In this document: positions 9,529-17,450 of the stretch, piece after piece
How positions within the stretch are numbered: the first letter of the stretch is position 1
Layout of the letters: every line of letters starts with the position of its first letter
NCBI GenBank assembly: GCA_947501025.1
Contig: CANMUM010000004.1
Span: 1-64,000, forward strand
DNA: 64,000 nucleotides
Direction: 5' to 3'
DNA from: an uncultured Paracoccaceae bacterium
GTDB lineage: Bacteria; Pseudomonadota; Alphaproteobacteria; Rhodobacterales; Rhodobacteraceae
The notes under the pieces: generated by a model
The model's input: the letters and a program-made list of their open reading frames with translations, nothing else
The model's database searches: none
What the model was told of the DNA's origin: nothing
Position numbers and translations under genes: made by a program

Positions 9529-9553
9529 ACAATCGTGTTTTTACGACGATTGT
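9529..9553. repeat. inverted repeat upstream of the corrinoid protein gene
   Basis: ACAATCGT at 9529-9536 and ACGATTGT at 9546-9553 form a perfect eight-base inverted repeat with a nine-base spacer, 57-81 bases before the corrinoid gene start. It could be an operator or an RNA hairpin that separates this gene from the methyltransferase gene. Minus-strand sequence beyond it is T-rich but lacks a clean T run. Confidence 0.5.
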
Positions 9554-9616
9554 AAACAAAATGACGACCAAATTGTTATGATGACGTGAAAATGGTTAAC
9601 TGGTCATTATTAAGTT

Positions 9617-9645
9617 AGCGTGCAATACAACTCTAAATGCACGCT
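9617..9645. repeat. inverted repeat just after the homocysteine methyltransferase gene
   Basis: AGCGTGCA (9617-9624) pairs with TGCACGCT (9638-9645) around a 13-base loop, 4 bases past the stop codon. There is no T run after it, so it is more likely an mRNA-stabilising hairpin or weak terminator than a classic Rho-independent one. Confidence 0.5.
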
Positions 9646-9649
9646 GACT

Positions 9650-10663
9650 TTAACCGCGACGACGATTGCGTCTTGCTGGAGCAGCTTCACCTGTGCCATC
9701 TGTTTTTGACGAGAACCCACCAAGTGCAGCTTCAATATCTTCAAAACTTGGTCGAGGGCCAGCAGGAATAGTATCAAGTGATTTGCGCATCGCAACGAGA
9801 TGCTCAGGCATCGTTCCACAACATCCACCAATGATAGAAGCGCCAAGATTGCGCGCCATGATTGCATAATTGCCCATGAGTTCTGGTGTGCCATCGTACA
9901 CGATTGCACCTTCAACATATTTTGGAATGCCAGCGTTACCCTTTGAAATAATTGGAATATCGAGATCAAGCTCTTTGCGTGCATCCGCAAATCCTGAAAT
10001 GGTGCGCAGCAGATCTGCTGCGCCAACACCACAATTTGCTCCAAATGCCAGCGGCTTATTTTCAATGCCTTTAATGAGCTGCACAAGATCCGCAGGCTTT
10101 AGCCCCATCATCGTGCGCCCAGCTGTGTCAAAGCTCATCGTGCCAGCCCATGGTGCATCTGCTCGGGCAAATGCGTCAGCCGCAGCAAGATATTCTTCGG
10201 GCGCCGAAATGGTTTCAAGCCAAAGCAAATCACAACCACCCTCCATAAGCGCAACAGCTTGCTCATAAAACATATCAGAAGCATCTTCATGGCTGAGCGT
10301 ACCAACCGCGCCCATAATTTCACCTGTTGGTCCGACAGAACCCGCTACAATAATTTCTCGACCCGACGCATCAGCCACCTTACGGCCAAGCTTGGCCGCC
10401 GCAAAATTGAGCTCATACACACGATCTTGCGCATTATGGAGCTTCATACGTGAAGCATTGCCACCAAAACTATTGGTTAGGAAAAGATCAGACCCTGAAT
10501 CAACAGCAAATTGATATAGCTTTTCGATATTTTCTGGCGCATCCACATTCCAAAGCTCTGGCGCTTCGCCTGCTTCCATACCCATATTGAACAGATTTGT
10601 ACCTGTTGCCCCATCAGCAAGAAGCGTTGTTTTTTCAGAAAGTAATTTGTTAAATTTAGACAT
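9650..10663 (-). CDS. bmt: homocysteine S-methyltransferase (betaine/corrinoid-dependent type)
   Basis: This 337-residue cytosolic enzyme of the Pfam homocysteine S-methyltransferase family transfers a methyl group to homocysteine to make methionine. The zinc-ligand motifs are present: GANCGVG (Cys near 207) and GGCCGT (two Cys near 280). The opening DGATGTNL and TNSFGG are also typical. The protein lacks the folate-binding, B12-binding and activation domains of MetH. With the neighbouring corrinoid protein it could form part of a split methionine synthase. Direct betaine-homocysteine methyltransferase activity is the alternative. The C-terminus is a basic tail (RRNRRRG). Start ATG is preceded by an A+T-rich region with a modest AAGGA-like site. 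Confidence 0.85.
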   Translation of the reverse strand: MSKFNKLLSEKTTLLADGATGTNLFNMGMEAGEAPELWNVDAPENIEKLYQFAVDSGSDLFLTNSFGGNASRMKLHNAQDRVYELNFAAAKLGRKVADASGREIIVAGSVGPTGEIMGAVGTLSHEDASDMFYEQAVALMEGGCDLLWLETISAPEEYLAAADAFARADAPWAGTMSFDTAGRTMMGLKPADLVQLIKGIENKPLAFGANCGVGAADLLRTISGFADARKELDLDIPIISKGNAGIPKYVEGAIVYDGTPELMGNYAIMARNLGASIIGGCCGTMPEHLVAMRKSLDTIPAGPRPSFEDIEAALGGFSSKTDGTGEAAPARRNRRRG

Positions 10664-10696
10664 TTCAAATAATCCTTTTTCTTCCCCATTGGGCTT

Positions 10697-11113
10697 TTAA
10701 GATTGAGCCTTTAAGGCAATTTGTTGAATACGATTGATCATCGCGGCTAAGCCATTTGAACGCTGACCAGATAGATGAGAGGCAAGGCCAATTTTGTCAA
10801 AATCATCTTTAATATCAAGAGCCAATATATCTTTGGCAGATAATCCATTCACCCGCGCCAAAAGCACCGCGATAAGCCCTTGCACAATCATCGCATCGGA
10901 TGCCCCACGGAAACTCAGCGTCTCATCATTTTGCTCTGGAACGATCCAAACTTGTGAAGCGCAACCCTCTACACGCGTCAGATCATTGCATTCACTCGGG
11001 TCAAGAGCGGGCATCGCTTTGCCAAGATCAATGACATAAGCCATTCGATCTTCCCATGACTCCAAAAATGCCATGTCCTCATTTATCTCATCAAAATGTG
11101 TCGTTAAGCTCAT
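10697..11113 (-). CDS. sufE: SufE family cysteine desulfuration protein
   Basis: SufE accepts persulfide sulfur from the cysteine desulfurase SufS and passes it to the SufBCD scaffold for iron-sulfur cluster assembly. The 138-residue protein has the active-site cysteine in VEGCASQVW (Cys51) and the typical 'LSAKDILAL' and 'RSNGLAAMI' helices. Its ATG overlaps the RNase D stop as ATGA. No other suf genes are in the window, which is common where sufE is outside the main operon. Confidence 0.93.
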   Translation of the reverse strand: MSLTTHFDEINEDMAFLESWEDRMAYVIDLGKAMPALDPSECNDLTRVEGCASQVWIVPEQNDETLSFRGASDAMIVQGLIAVLLARVNGLSAKDILALDIKDDFDKIGLASHLSGQRSNGLAAMINRIQQIALKAQS

Positions 11114-12288
11114 TGCTCCACCTCAACAGTTTCCACATATTTTCCTTTTGGACGAAGGGCAATTTTACCATCAATCAGATCACGTGCAAGCTGTCCAAAT
11201 ATCTCTAGGCGCCATCCTTCATTGATCGGATGATCCCCATTGGGATTGATAGCAAATGCATCAAGCTCTTTGCTTGTGCAAATCAATTTGCTTGCAACCT
11301 TATTGCGGTCTGACTGTGCCTTCAAAAGAACACGTAAGAGATCGGTTAAGCTCTCTGAAGCGCGTTCTTCATCTCCATTTTGAGGCAAACGCGGATAAAG
11401 CGACGGGTCCAATTTCAAAGCATTTTGAATGGCCTGAATAGCACCCTCTGCAACGGGTCCTTTGCGCGCATCACGCGGCCATAGCCGCAAGCGGTTCAGA
11501 TCATTCTCACTTTTTGCTTTTTGTGCGGCGATCTCTAAAAGAGCGTCGTCTTTAAAAACACGTGTACGGGGTACATTTTTTTCAAGCGCATAGTTTTCAC
11601 GAAACTCCGCAAGAGCTTGCACAATTGCCAAAAACTTCGGCGTTGTCGTGCGTGTGCGAACACGCCGCCACTGCTCGGCTGGACGAACTTTATAAAGTTC
11701 GGGGTCAACCAATCCTGCGAGTTCCTGCTCGACCCAGTCCATTCGATCATTTGCAATCAATTTATCGCGCAAATACACATAAATATCGCGTAAATAGGTC
11801 ACATCAGCACGGGCATAATCAATCTGCGCTTGCGACAATGGACGCTTGCGCCAATCGGTAAATCTATTTGACTTATCAACCTTGCCTTTGCATATGGATT
11901 TGACCAATGTTTCATAACCCACCTGCTCACCAAATCCGGCAACCATTGCAGCAATCTGCGTATCAAAAAACGGGGTTGGCAGAAGATCAAAATCATGAAA
12001 GAGAATTTCTAAATCTTGGCGCGCAGCGTGGAACACTTTCACAATGCCTTCTGCTTTGAAAAGCTCCATCATGGGCGTGAGATCTATGCCTTCGGCCAGC
12101 ACATCAACAACAGCACTCGTTTCTGGCCCCTCGCCAGGATAAGCAATCTGAACAAGACAAAGTTGCGCAAAATAAGTGCTCTCGCGCAAGAACTCTGTGT
12201 CGATCGTTATATATTCATGATCTTTTGCCCGCTCGCAAAATAGGGTTAGCGCATCAGTTGTTGTAATGATTGTTGTATTGTCGCTCAT
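11110..12288 (-). CDS. rnd: ribonuclease D
   Basis: This 392-residue 3'-5' exoribonuclease trims the 3' ends of tRNA and other structured RNAs. The DEDD exonuclease domain (about 1-200) shows Asp30 and Glu32 in IDTEFLRE, HAARQDLEIL near 92, and a YARADVTYL motif near 165. HRDC helices follow. Length is close to the E. coli protein. It overlaps sufE by four bases (ATGA), so the two are probably one transcript. Confidence 0.94.
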   Translation of the reverse strand: MSDNTTIITTTDALTLFCERAKDHEYITIDTEFLRESTYFAQLCLVQIAYPGEGPETSAVVDVLAEGIDLTPMMELFKAEGIVKVFHAARQDLEILFHDFDLLPTPFFDTQIAAMVAGFGEQVGYETLVKSICKGKVDKSNRFTDWRKRPLSQAQIDYARADVTYLRDIYVYLRDKLIANDRMDWVEQELAGLVDPELYKVRPAEQWRRVRTRTTTPKFLAIVQALAEFRENYALEKNVPRTRVFKDDALLEIAAQKAKSENDLNRLRLWPRDARKGPVAEGAIQAIQNALKLDPSLYPRLPQNGDEERASESLTDLLRVLLKAQSDRNKVASKLICTSKELDAFAINPNGDHPINEGWRLEIFGQLARDLIDGKIALRPKGKYVETVEVEQ

Positions 12289-12421
12289 AGATATTCAATC
12301 GGTGAAAACCGCCCTAAATGCAATAGCTTCTATAATTATAGATCAAATTTATGATTTATTCACTTAACAGCGTTACATTTTCCAAACAGATTTCAAAAAA
12401 TACGTGATAGAAAGCAAAAAA

Positions 12422-12715
12422 ATGAAAATAATTTTCTCTTTATTCACTGGCATCGCCCTGATAGCTTGCTCAAGTCAAGTTACAGCTGAACCCTATCCAG
12501 CCAAGATCAAAGAGCTGTTTGTTGAAAACTGTTCCGAAATCAACAAAGATTTTTGCCAATGCACAATTGATGAAATCGAACAGCGCGTTTCATTTGATGT
12601 ATTTGTTGACGATTTGCGCAAATATAAAAGCAAACTCGTTTTAGAGCGCCCCTATATTGATGCTGGGCTTTCATGCTCGGTTAGCTACCAAACTGCTAAA
12701 AACGGCATAAATTAG
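12422..12715 (+). CDS. small putative lipoprotein, unknown function
   Basis: The protein has 97 residues when started at the ATG at 12422. A GTG at 12404 is possible but would put six charged residues ahead of the signal. The N-terminus MKIIFSLFTGIALIAC ends in a lipobox-like LIAC, followed by serines, which suggests a lipid-anchored periplasmic protein. The mature part has four more cysteines (after VEN, in FCQCT, and in LSCSV), likely disulfide-bonded. I do not recognise a family. It is transcribed divergently from rnd, with 133 bases between starts. A clear ribosome-binding site is lacking. Confidence 0.6.
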   Translation: MKIIFSLFTGIALIACSSQVTAEPYPAKIKELFVENCSEINKDFCQCTIDEIEQRVSFDVFVDDLRKYKSKLVLERPYIDAGLSCSVSYQTAKNGIN

Positions 12716-12779
12716 TCTTGCAATGTATTGAAAATGCTTTATAGAGCGCGCAAGAACTCTTCCATTCTGGGCTAGCGCC

Positions 12780-12989
12780 CTATCCTTGGGCAGAAATGTC
12801 TGATGATACCAAGATCTCAAGATCAACGATTATGCACAGAGTTTCACGGCCAATAACGGTCGGTCTCGTGGTGCATAACTTCATTTCAATGAATTCGCAC
12901 TTATATTGCTAAGGCCTCTCCCATGGGGGTTTCCTTGGCGCTTAACTTATGCGCTATGCGCGAGCGGTTGATTCCGCGAAAGGACTATT
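12780..12989 (+). promoter_or_regulatory. structured 5' leader of the DEAD-box helicase gene
   Basis: The 274 bases before the helicase hold no gene but several potential RNA hairpins. One is a long stem with TATGCAC (12831-12837) pairing GTGCATA (12871-12877), extended inside by CACG/CGTG. The next is AAGG-CTCCC/GGGGG-CCTT (12911-12936) with a symmetrical internal loop. GCGC/GCGC (12938-12954) and GCGG/CCGC (12964-12977) follow. The last ends two bases before the AAAGGA ribosome-binding site. Such leaders are typical of cold-induced or autoregulated RNA helicase mRNAs. Function here is inferred. Confidence 0.5.
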
Positions 12990-14366
12990 TTGGAAAACTT
13001 TAGTGAATTAGAACTCCCAGAGGCTTTGATGCATCGTCTTGATCATCTCGGCTTTACAAAACCGACCCCCATTCAAGTGCAATCCATCCCAAAAATTATG
13101 CAAGGCCACGATATTTTGGGTTCGGCTCAAACAGGAACAGGCAAAACAGGTGCATTTGGTATTCCACTTGTTGCAGGATTAATGTCACAACCCGATGGCA
13201 CAGCCCTCGTGATCACGCCAACACGTGAGCTTGCACAGCAGGTTCTCAAACAACTTGAGGACTTCACATCACGCAAAGCGCGGATCAACACAGCGCTTTT
13301 GATTGGTGGTGATCCCTATGGCAAGCAATTGAGCCAGCTTCGCCAGAACCCACGCATCATCTGCGGCACACCTGGCCGCATCAATGACCATCTTGAGCGT
13401 GGCACACTTGATCTTTCTGATGCATGTTTCCTCGTTCTTGATGAAACTGACCGTATGCTGGATATGGGCTTCTCGGTTCAAATCGAACGCATTTTGAAAT
13501 CAATGCCAGAAGAGCGCCAAACGCTTCTTTTCTCAGCAACATTGCCCAAAAACATCGTTCAGCTTTCAAGCAAATATATGTCAGATCCTGTGCGCATTTC
13601 TGTGGCAACTGATAACAAAATTGCAGAAAATATCGATCACAAAATCGAAAAAGTTGCCGAAGCCAATAAAATCGATATTCTTAAAGAAGAACTCGATAAG
13701 CGCACAGGCTCTGTGATTATTTTTGTGAAAACAAAATTTGGTACGGAACGTATGGCAACACGCCTTGAGAAATTCGGCCATAAAGCGGCCGCGATCCATG
13801 GTGATTTGAAGCAATCAAAGCGTGGGCGCGTTATTCAAGATTTCCGCAATTCAAAATTCCGTATTTTGGTAGCGACAGATGTTGCGGCACGTGGGCTTGA
13901 TATTCCGCATATTGAACACGTGATCAATTATGATCTTCCACAATCACCAGAAGATTACATTCACCGCATTGGCCGCACAGCGCGTGCTGGTAAAAAAGGT
14001 GAAGCTCTTGCGATGGTCACCCCTGCTGATCGTGGCAAGTGGAACGCAATTGCGCGCCTGCTTGACCCAACTGCAAAACCTGAATTTGAAGATGTGAAAG
14101 AAGGCAAATCTGGTGGAGGTCGTCGCAAATCTGGCGGTCGTCGTTTTGGTGGCGGCGGTCGTTCTGAAGATGGGCGTTCTGAAGGCAGACGTGGTGACAA
14201 ACCAGCTGGCAAAGCATTTGGCGATAAGCCACGCTCAGCAAAACCACGTGGCGATAAGCCGTTTTCGGGAAAACCTCGCTCAGGTGGCGGCGGAAAACCA
14301 GGCGGCAAGCCATTTGGTGATCGTCGTTCAAATGGGTCAAAGCCTTCACAGCGCCGTTCAGCTTAA
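12990..14366 (+). CDS. DEAD-box ATP-dependent RNA helicase (RhlE/DeaD-like)
   Basis: This 458-residue RNA helicase has a Q motif (GFTKPTPIQ), motif I AQTGTGKT (near 50), Ia PTRELAQQ, motif II DETD near 149 instead of DEAD, SAT near 183, VATDVAARGLD and HRIGRTARAG. Residues after about 370 form a basic Gly/Arg/Lys-rich tail with repeated GDKP units that probably binds RNA non-specifically. The start is TTG at 12990, supported by AAAGGA five bases upstream. It likely remodels ribosomal or mRNA structures, especially in the cold. A strong terminator follows. Confidence 0.94.
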   Translation: MENFSELELPEALMHRLDHLGFTKPTPIQVQSIPKIMQGHDILGSAQTGTGKTGAFGIPLVAGLMSQPDGTALVITPTRELAQQVLKQLEDFTSRKARINTALLIGGDPYGKQLSQLRQNPRIICGTPGRINDHLERGTLDLSDACFLVLDETDRMLDMGFSVQIERILKSMPEERQTLLFSATLPKNIVQLSSKYMSDPVRISVATDNKIAENIDHKIEKVAEANKIDILKEELDKRTGSVIIFVKTKFGTERMATRLEKFGHKAAAIHGDLKQSKRGRVIQDFRNSKFRILVATDVAARGLDIPHIEHVINYDLPQSPEDYIHRIGRTARAGKKGEALAMVTPADRGKWNAIARLLDPTAKPEFEDVKEGKSGGGRRKSGGRRFGGGGRSEDGRSEGRRGDKPAGKAFGDKPRSAKPRGDKPFSGKPRSGGGGKPGGKPFGDRRSNGSKPSQRRSA

Positions 14367-14387
14367 ACGATACATATAAAATACAAA

Positions 14388-14416
14388 ACGCGCCCCGTAT
14401 TTGGGCGCGTTTTTTT
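14388..14416 (+). terminator. Rho-independent terminator of the helicase gene
   Basis: ACGCGCCC (14388-14395) pairs with GGGCGCGT (14403-14410) around a seven-base loop and is followed by a run of seven T. It lies 22 bases past the helicase stop. Confidence 0.92.
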
Positions 14417-14954
14417 GTGCCTGGCCTGAATGCAACACCCCACATTACTTGACCAATACTAACAAGTTCGATGATGAGTGTCATACGTTTGTGGTTCAGC
14501 GTTGAACGTGAGACTCTAGGCAAATTCATCGTTAAAATGTGTCGAACGAATAACGGTATGGCATTGTTGCTCCTTCCTAAGTACGTATAATCAGATCTTT
14601 GATTCTAAAAAATCTAAGCTTGTCTAACTCTTGTTAAGCAACGATCTTTTTGAAACGCTCCCTCTCTGTCTGCAAAACTTCATCTCATTGAGCTCAGAAC
14701 TTCCTATCGCACCACTAATAGGTAAGTCTTATCCAGAAAGCCCTCTGCTCGATATGCACGCACAACATCAAAACGGCCGTGAATACGGGCTTAAATCTCA
14801 AGCAGAAATGTTAAAGTATCTTAGTCTGAGTGAAGCTTGACAGCCATAATTTTAAGCCACTAAGGCACTATGTGCTCGTCAATGATCACATCACTGCAAA
14901 TATAACTTTACATATTCCAAATGCGATCATAGCTATCTCCAACTTATGACCCAG

Positions 14955-15120
14955 TTACTATCTTTAGTTTGGGAATACCATCAGGCTTACGCCGCCGTAT
15001 TTGCCTGGGCAACGCTTATGACCAATCTGCGCTTTCACCCCAGCGAGCCTGGCAAGACACTGGCCGGTGAACTCAGCTGCTTCTCAGAGATCCGCATGGA
15101 GCTTGCGACAAACATAAAAC
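14955..15120 (-). pseudogene. remnant of an IS3-family transposase (OrfB)
   Basis: Reading the minus strand, one frame encodes FTGQCLARLAGVKAQIGHKR followed by a PGKYGG motif and then a VFPN stretch. This resembles the conserved stretch of IS3-family OrfB transposases ahead of the integrase core (general form 'KAQIGY-R-P-YGG-P-VV-PN'). A stop codon lies in the upstream part and another directly after VFPN, and no integrase core with its catalytic acids follows. The element is dead and its ends could not be identified. Confidence 0.55.
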
Positions 15121-15441
15121 CTACCATTTTTGTTAAGTTTCGTTCAACAATGTCTTTTATCGCAGCTCTTCTAAAGCACAATTGCTTAGTGTTTTTTTAG
15201 CCATGAATAAAAACCACTGAAATGGATGCCAAGCACAATGAAATACGTGGCGGCCTTTTTTAGGATATATAATTCTTAAATAAAGTTAACTTCATCACCT
15301 CATCAAATATTCTCATCAACGCTTTTATGTATGGCTCAATGCTAGAAATGTAATATGGAGAACTCAGAGAACTATTTTTAATCCGTGAAAGCAAAATTAG
15401 CCTAGGTTTTAAATTAATAATAATTATTTACTGAGCTAGAG

Positions 15442-15591
15442 TTTAGGACATAAGTGAGACACAGCAATAACCGAGTGCTCACGAAACGTGTTATCACGGC
15501 GTATTTGCAGGTTGAGATTTTCTTCCTCATCGGGCAGCAAGCGCAAAATTTGAATATTTTTTGTTCTTCGTCCTCTAAGGCCTTCCATTAT
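15442..15591 (-). CDS. short open frame, 49 residues, possible gene fragment
   Basis: This frame starts with ATG near 15591 and ends with TAG near 15442. It encodes a charged peptide beginning MEGLRGRRTKNIQILRLLPD and ending SVIAVSHLCPKL. The even composition looks more protein-like than random shadow frames in this AT-rich stretch. No family is recognised, no ribosome-binding site is clear, and an in-frame stop lies just upstream. It could be a C-terminal fragment left by the decay of this region. Confidence 0.25.
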
Positions 15592-15614
15592 ATGGATGCG
15601 CTAAAGGCATGCCA

Positions 15615-16061
15615 TCATACCTTCTTACTATAAAATACAAAATCGGATTTGGGGGTATAGCTATCATAGAGCTGACGGCCAGCATAATTATTCTCTTGGG
15701 TTAGCCATCTGACATTCGAGATATCGCTATCCTTTGCAAAGGCAAGCACATGGTCGATCAATGCCTGCCCTGTTCCCAATCCGCGAAGTTTTGGTTCGAC
15801 ATATAAATCACTCATATAACAAATCATCTCCCCGCTCAACGAGCGATGCATGAGCGAGTATTGTACAAACCCCACAACATTACCATTGCTATCGCGTGCA
15901 ATATCGCTCCAAAAATCATTATTTTCATCATGTATCCAGCCCCATACACGATCCAGCCCGCCATCAGGAATAATTGTTTTGTAAAACTCTGCATATGAGA
16001 ATATCAGGTTTTCCCATGCTGCACGATCTTCTCTAGCTATCGGCTTAATTACGACACTCAT
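15615..16061 (-). CDS. GNAT family N-acetyltransferase
   Basis: This 148-residue protein has the GNAT fold: a central strand ending in 'YMSDLYVEPKLRG', the acetyl-CoA pyrophosphate loop R-G-L-G-T-G-Q-A near residue 94, and a C-terminal 'RWLTQENNYAGRQLYDSY' with the usual N-x-x-A-x-x-L-Y. It probably acetylates a small amine, but the substrate is unknown. It is transcribed divergently from the MFS gene, 180 bases away, and may share a control region with it. Confidence 0.88.
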   Translation of the reverse strand: MSVVIKPIAREDRAAWENLIFSYAEFYKTIIPDGGLDRVWGWIHDENNDFWSDIARDSNGNVVGFVQYSLMHRSLSGEMICYMSDLYVEPKLRGLGTGQALIDHVLAFAKDSDISNVRWLTQENNYAGRQLYDSYTPKSDFVFYSKKV

Positions 16062-16241
16062 TTAACACCCCAAAGCTCTATTAATGAGAAACGCGACGCT
16101 CACTATCAAGATATATGCGTTGCTTTGAAAGCTCAAACTAAAGAGTAAAACAGCCACGTCCTTGTGTGTTTTGTATGCATACAAAATAATTCTTGCGATC
16201 ATTGATAATGGAGTTAAAAGGATAAAAAAGGGGTGGTATAA

Positions 16242-17450
16242 ATGAATACAAAGCGGCACATAACAGCACCAAATGATGGTATTGCAATTCGCAATGTGGT
16301 CATTCTTATCATGATACAAGCAACAATTGGTTGTATGATCCCCGTGCATTTCTTGCTTGGCGGCATCGCGGGCAAGCAGATTGCGGCAAGCCCCGCTTTG
16401 GCCACTTTGCCAATCTCGATGACAATCATAGGCGGTATGATCGCTACATCCTTTATCACCCGCAATATGACACGCTATGGTCGTCAGCCTGCCTTTGCCG
16501 TCGCGACATTGGTTGCGACAATCGGATGTTTGATAGCGGCTTACGGCATTCAATCTGGGCAGTTCCTTTTGCTGTGCCTAGGTTCACTTCTCATCGGTTC
16601 ATTTATGTCTGCACAAGGCCTTTTCCGCTTTGCCGCAACGGACATGGCAAGTCCTGAATTTCGTTCGCGCGCCATCAGCTTTGCAATCTTGGGTGGCCTC
16701 GCTGCTGCCTTTGCCGGCCCCACTCTTGCAGGCCAATACTCCGTTCCCAATCTCGCAACGCCTTATATCATTGTCGCCGCAATCTCTGTGGTCATGACGA
16801 TTGGATATTTCCTATTACAACTTCCAAAACCAGAACGCGGGCCCAAAGCGGCAAATATCCCCCTGCGTGAAATACTCGCAAGTTCAAAAGTCCGCGCGGC
16901 CATGCTCATTTCAATCACATCCTATGCCATGATGAACTTGATGATGACATCGACCCCGCTTGCCGTAGAGGGCTGTGGTTTTACACGCTATGATAGCTCC
17001 AGCATCGTCCGAGCTCATGTCATCGCGATGTTTGCCCCAAGTTTCTTCACAGGCTACCTTATCAAATGGTTTGGCCTAAATCGCGTGGTTTATGCGGGCC
17101 TGATTATCATGGTTCTCGCTTCAATAACCGCGCTTGCGGGTGTTCAGCTAAGCAATTTTTACGGAGCGCTCATATTGGTTGGCATCGGATGGAATTTCGG
17201 CTTTATCGGCGGCACAAATATGCTGGCAAATGCTTTGACTGATCCAGCGGCATCGAAGCGGCTGCAAGGCATCAACGACACAATCATGTGGTCATGTGTC
17301 GCTGTAGCTAGCCTCTCATCTGGACTACTCATGAACCTCCTTGGTGATGGCGCTCGATTGGGCTGGAACTATGTCAATTATGCTATGCTGCCCTGCCTTA
17401 TTATCGCAATGATCTGGGGCGGCTTATTGATGAAAAAAGGAAATCAATGA
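16242..17450 (+). CDS. MFS transporter
   Basis: This 402-residue integral membrane protein has about twelve helices. The loop between helices 2 and 3 contains RYGRQPAF in place of the classical G-x-x-x-D-R-x-G-R-R motif. Substrate is unknown and export is most likely by family. The stop codon overlaps the ATG of a following alcohol-dehydrogenase reading frame (ATGA at 17447-17450), which shows that the two once formed a coupled operon. That second gene is now inactivated. Confidence 0.9.
   Translation: MNTKRHITAPNDGIAIRNVVILIMIQATIGCMIPVHFLLGGIAGKQIAASPALATLPISMTIIGGMIATSFITRNMTRYGRQPAFAVATLVATIGCLIAAYGIQSGQFLLLCLGSLLIGSFMSAQGLFRFAATDMASPEFRSRAISFAILGGLAAAFAGPTLAGQYSVPNLATPYIIVAAISVVMTIGYFLLQLPKPERGPKAANIPLREILASSKVRAAMLISITSYAMMNLMMTSTPLAVEGCGFTRYDSSSIVRAHVIAMFAPSFFTGYLIKWFGLNRVVYAGLIIMVLASITALAGVQLSNFYGALILVGIGWNFGFIGGTNMLANALTDPAASKRLQGINDTIMWSCVAVASLSSGLLMNLLGDGARLGWNYVNYAMLPCLIIAMIWGGLLMKKGNQ

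Larger units (their letters stand above)
14417..15614. other. 1.2-kb gene-poor region with decayed mobile-element DNA
   Basis: No convincing intact gene is present. Short open frames at 14631-14840 and 14946-15200 on the plus strand have no recognisable motifs or good ribosome-binding sites and are not called. The minus strand carries an IS3-like transposase fragment near 14955-15120 and a 50-codon open frame at 15442-15591. Multiple stops occur in every frame. I read the stretch as a degraded insertion site. Confidence 0.55.

Noticed and set aside
14631-14840. Open frame of 69 codons on the plus strand
   Set aside because: It has no motif, no ribosome-binding site and lies in decayed DNA, so I treat it as chance.
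14946-15200. Open frame of 84 codons on the plus strand
   Set aside because: It is the complement of the transposase relic and shows no protein-like motif of its own.
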